A stretch of 64,000 nucleotides of DNA from Afipia sp. P52-10 (GTDB lineage Bacteria; Pseudomonadota; Alphaproteobacteria; Rhizobiales; Xanthobacteraceae): positions 827,001 to 891,000 of the forward strand of contig NZ_AZSJ01000003.1 in assembly GCF_000516555.1 (NCBI RefSeq), in the 5' to 3' direction. Shown one piece after another: positions 63,188 through 64,000 of the stretch (position 1 is its first letter; each line of letters opens with the position of its first letter). The position numbers were made by a program, and so were the translations under genes. A model generated the notes under the pieces. That model did not search any database. It worked only from the letters and a program-made list of their open reading frames with translations, and was not told the DNA's origin.

Positions 63188-64000
63188 ATGCTGCCAAACT
63201 GGGTCGTGATCGTCGCCGCCTTCGGCTACATCGGCCTGCTGTTCGCGATCGCCAGCTATGGCGACCGCGTCTCCGGCGAGCCGCGCGGCCGCGCCGGCGT
63301 GCTGATCTACCCGCTGTCGCTGGCGATCTACTGCACCTCCTGGACCTTCTTCGGCTCGGTTGGCTTTGCAACCCGCACGAGCATCGAGTTCCTGGCGATC
63401 TATGTCGGCCCGGTGCTGATGGTCGGCCTCTGCACGCCGCTGCTGATGCGGGTGGTGCATCTCGCCAAGGCCCACAACATTACCTCCATCGCCGACTTCA
63501 TCGCCGCGCGTTACGGCAAGAGCCAGGCGGTGGCGGCGACGGTCGCGATCATCGCCCTGATCGGCTCGGTCCCCTACATCGCGCTGCAACTCAAGGCTGT
63601 CGCCTCCTCGCTGGAGACGGTGCTCGGCGCCGGCCAGCTCCCGGCCACCACGGTCCAGCCCGTGATCGGCGACGTGGCGCTGATCGTCACCTTCGCGATG
63701 GCGATGTTCGCGGTGCTGTTCGGCACCCGCCATATCGACGCGACCGAACACCAGAACGGCCTGATCCTGGCGATCGCCACCGAGTCGATCGTCAAGCTGT
63801 TCGCGTTCCTGTCGGCCGGCATCTTCGTCACCTTCTGGATGTTCTCGCCGGCCGAGCTGTGGCAGCGCGCGAGCGAGAGCATCGAGGCGAAGCGGGCCAT
63901 CGACTATGCCCCTTCCTGGGGCAACTTCGCGGTGATGACGCTGCTGTCGTTCTTCGCCATCACCCTGCTGCCGCGGCAGTTTCATGTCAGCGTGGTGGAG
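63188..64000 (+). CDS. Symporter-domain sensor kinase, N-terminal part (runs off the window)
   Basis: An open frame from ATG 63188 to the window end, 271 residues, with no stop. The visible part is a polytopic membrane protein with about seven helices resembling the sodium/solute symporter (PutP-like) family: IYPLSLAIYCTSWTFFGSVGFATRTSIEFLAIYVGP, NITSIADFIAARYGKSQAVAA and ALIGSVPYIALQLKAVASSL. Such a domain with the divergent response regulator is the pattern of CbrA-like hybrid histidine kinases, which sense or import nutrients. The kinase part is beyond the window, so that call is inference; a plain symporter is the alternative. Confidence 0.8.
   Translation, partial: MLPNWVVIVAAFGYIGLLFAIASYGDRVSGEPRGRAGVLIYPLSLAIYCTSWTFFGSVGFATRTSIEFLAIYVGPVLMVGLCTPLLMRVVHLAKAHNITSIADFIAARYGKSQAVAATVAIIALIGSVPYIALQLKAVASSLETVLGAGQLPATTVQPVIGDVALIVTFAMAMFAVLFGTRHIDATEHQNGLILAIATESIVKLFAFLSAGIFVTFWMFSPAELWQRASESIEAKRAIDYAPSWGNFAVMTLLSFFAITLLPRQFHVSVVE

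Overview
The window looks like chromosome of a high-GC alphaproteobacterium of the Nitrobacteraceae/Bradyrhizobiaceae type (Bradyrhizobium, Rhodopseudomonas, Afipia and relatives). The signs are a Shemin-pathway hemA, a murA / hisD / UPF0262 / low-Mr phosphatase / maf / yacG neighbourhood, several Bug-type solute-binding proteins, a livKGFHM transporter, and short palindromic repeats of a kind I remember from that family. The species is inference; no rRNA is present.

Layout. 1-3.2 kb: the 3' end of a tRNA-Leu, a frameshifted AprI/Inh-type inhibitor relic, and a secreted caspase-fold protein that has lost both catalytic residues and carries a long proline-rich tail. 3.4-7.5 kb: a CMD/AhpD-fold protein, an MFS carrier and a Baeyer-Villiger-type monooxygenase. 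7.5-11.9 kb: a Wzz-like chain-length protein, a secreted GH5 glycosidase and a GT39-type membrane glycosyltransferase, an envelope-polysaccharide set. 12.3-17.4 kb: an orphan ParB-domain protein, a type II NADH dehydrogenase, an internally duplicated DUF6328 membrane protein, a PAP2 phosphatase and a YciE-type ferritin-like protein. 17.6-21.4 kb: paoABC, a Tat-exported molybdenum aldehyde oxidoreductase. 22.2-28.6 kb: an NtaA/DszA-type flavin monooxygenase convergent with a livKGFHM-ahpD-like operon, probably one uptake-plus-oxidation unit for an organic compound.

29.5-42.3 kb: tRNA-Phe, two Bug proteins, yacG, maf, then a repeat-rich interval (33-35.1 kb) holding a small GIY-YIG nuclease gene between inverted REP-like hairpins, a set of small genes including a cold shock gene, then low-Mr phosphatase, UPF0262, hisD and murA. 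Palindromes of one structural family sit 1-2 bases behind the stop codons of UPF0262, murA and (at 52 kb) an MFS gene. 42.7-46.5 kb: an ArsR-SRPBCC-membrane protein-DUF1801-DUF1801 operon with a clear twin operator, a GNAT acetyltransferase, an NTF2-like protein and tRNA-Thr. 46.6-51.9 kb: a LuxR-type regulator, two more Bug proteins and small genes. 52.1-55.6 kb: a divergent MFS/TetR pair and a Tat-tagged M20 amidohydrolase. 55.7-64 kb: a lipoprotein, an M15-type peptidase, a chemoreceptor, an MBL-fold hydrolase, hemA, a FixJ-type response regulator and, running off the end, the sodium/solute-symporter-like N-terminus of a probable sensor kinase.

The best candidate for an undescribed system is the GIY-YIG gene with its inverted REP-like flanks plus gene-less relatives at 33.97-34.2 kb and 37.7-37.8 kb: it resembles the RAYT/REPIN arrangement but with an unrelated nuclease. 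All functional calls rest on recognising motifs and families by eye; no database search was run.
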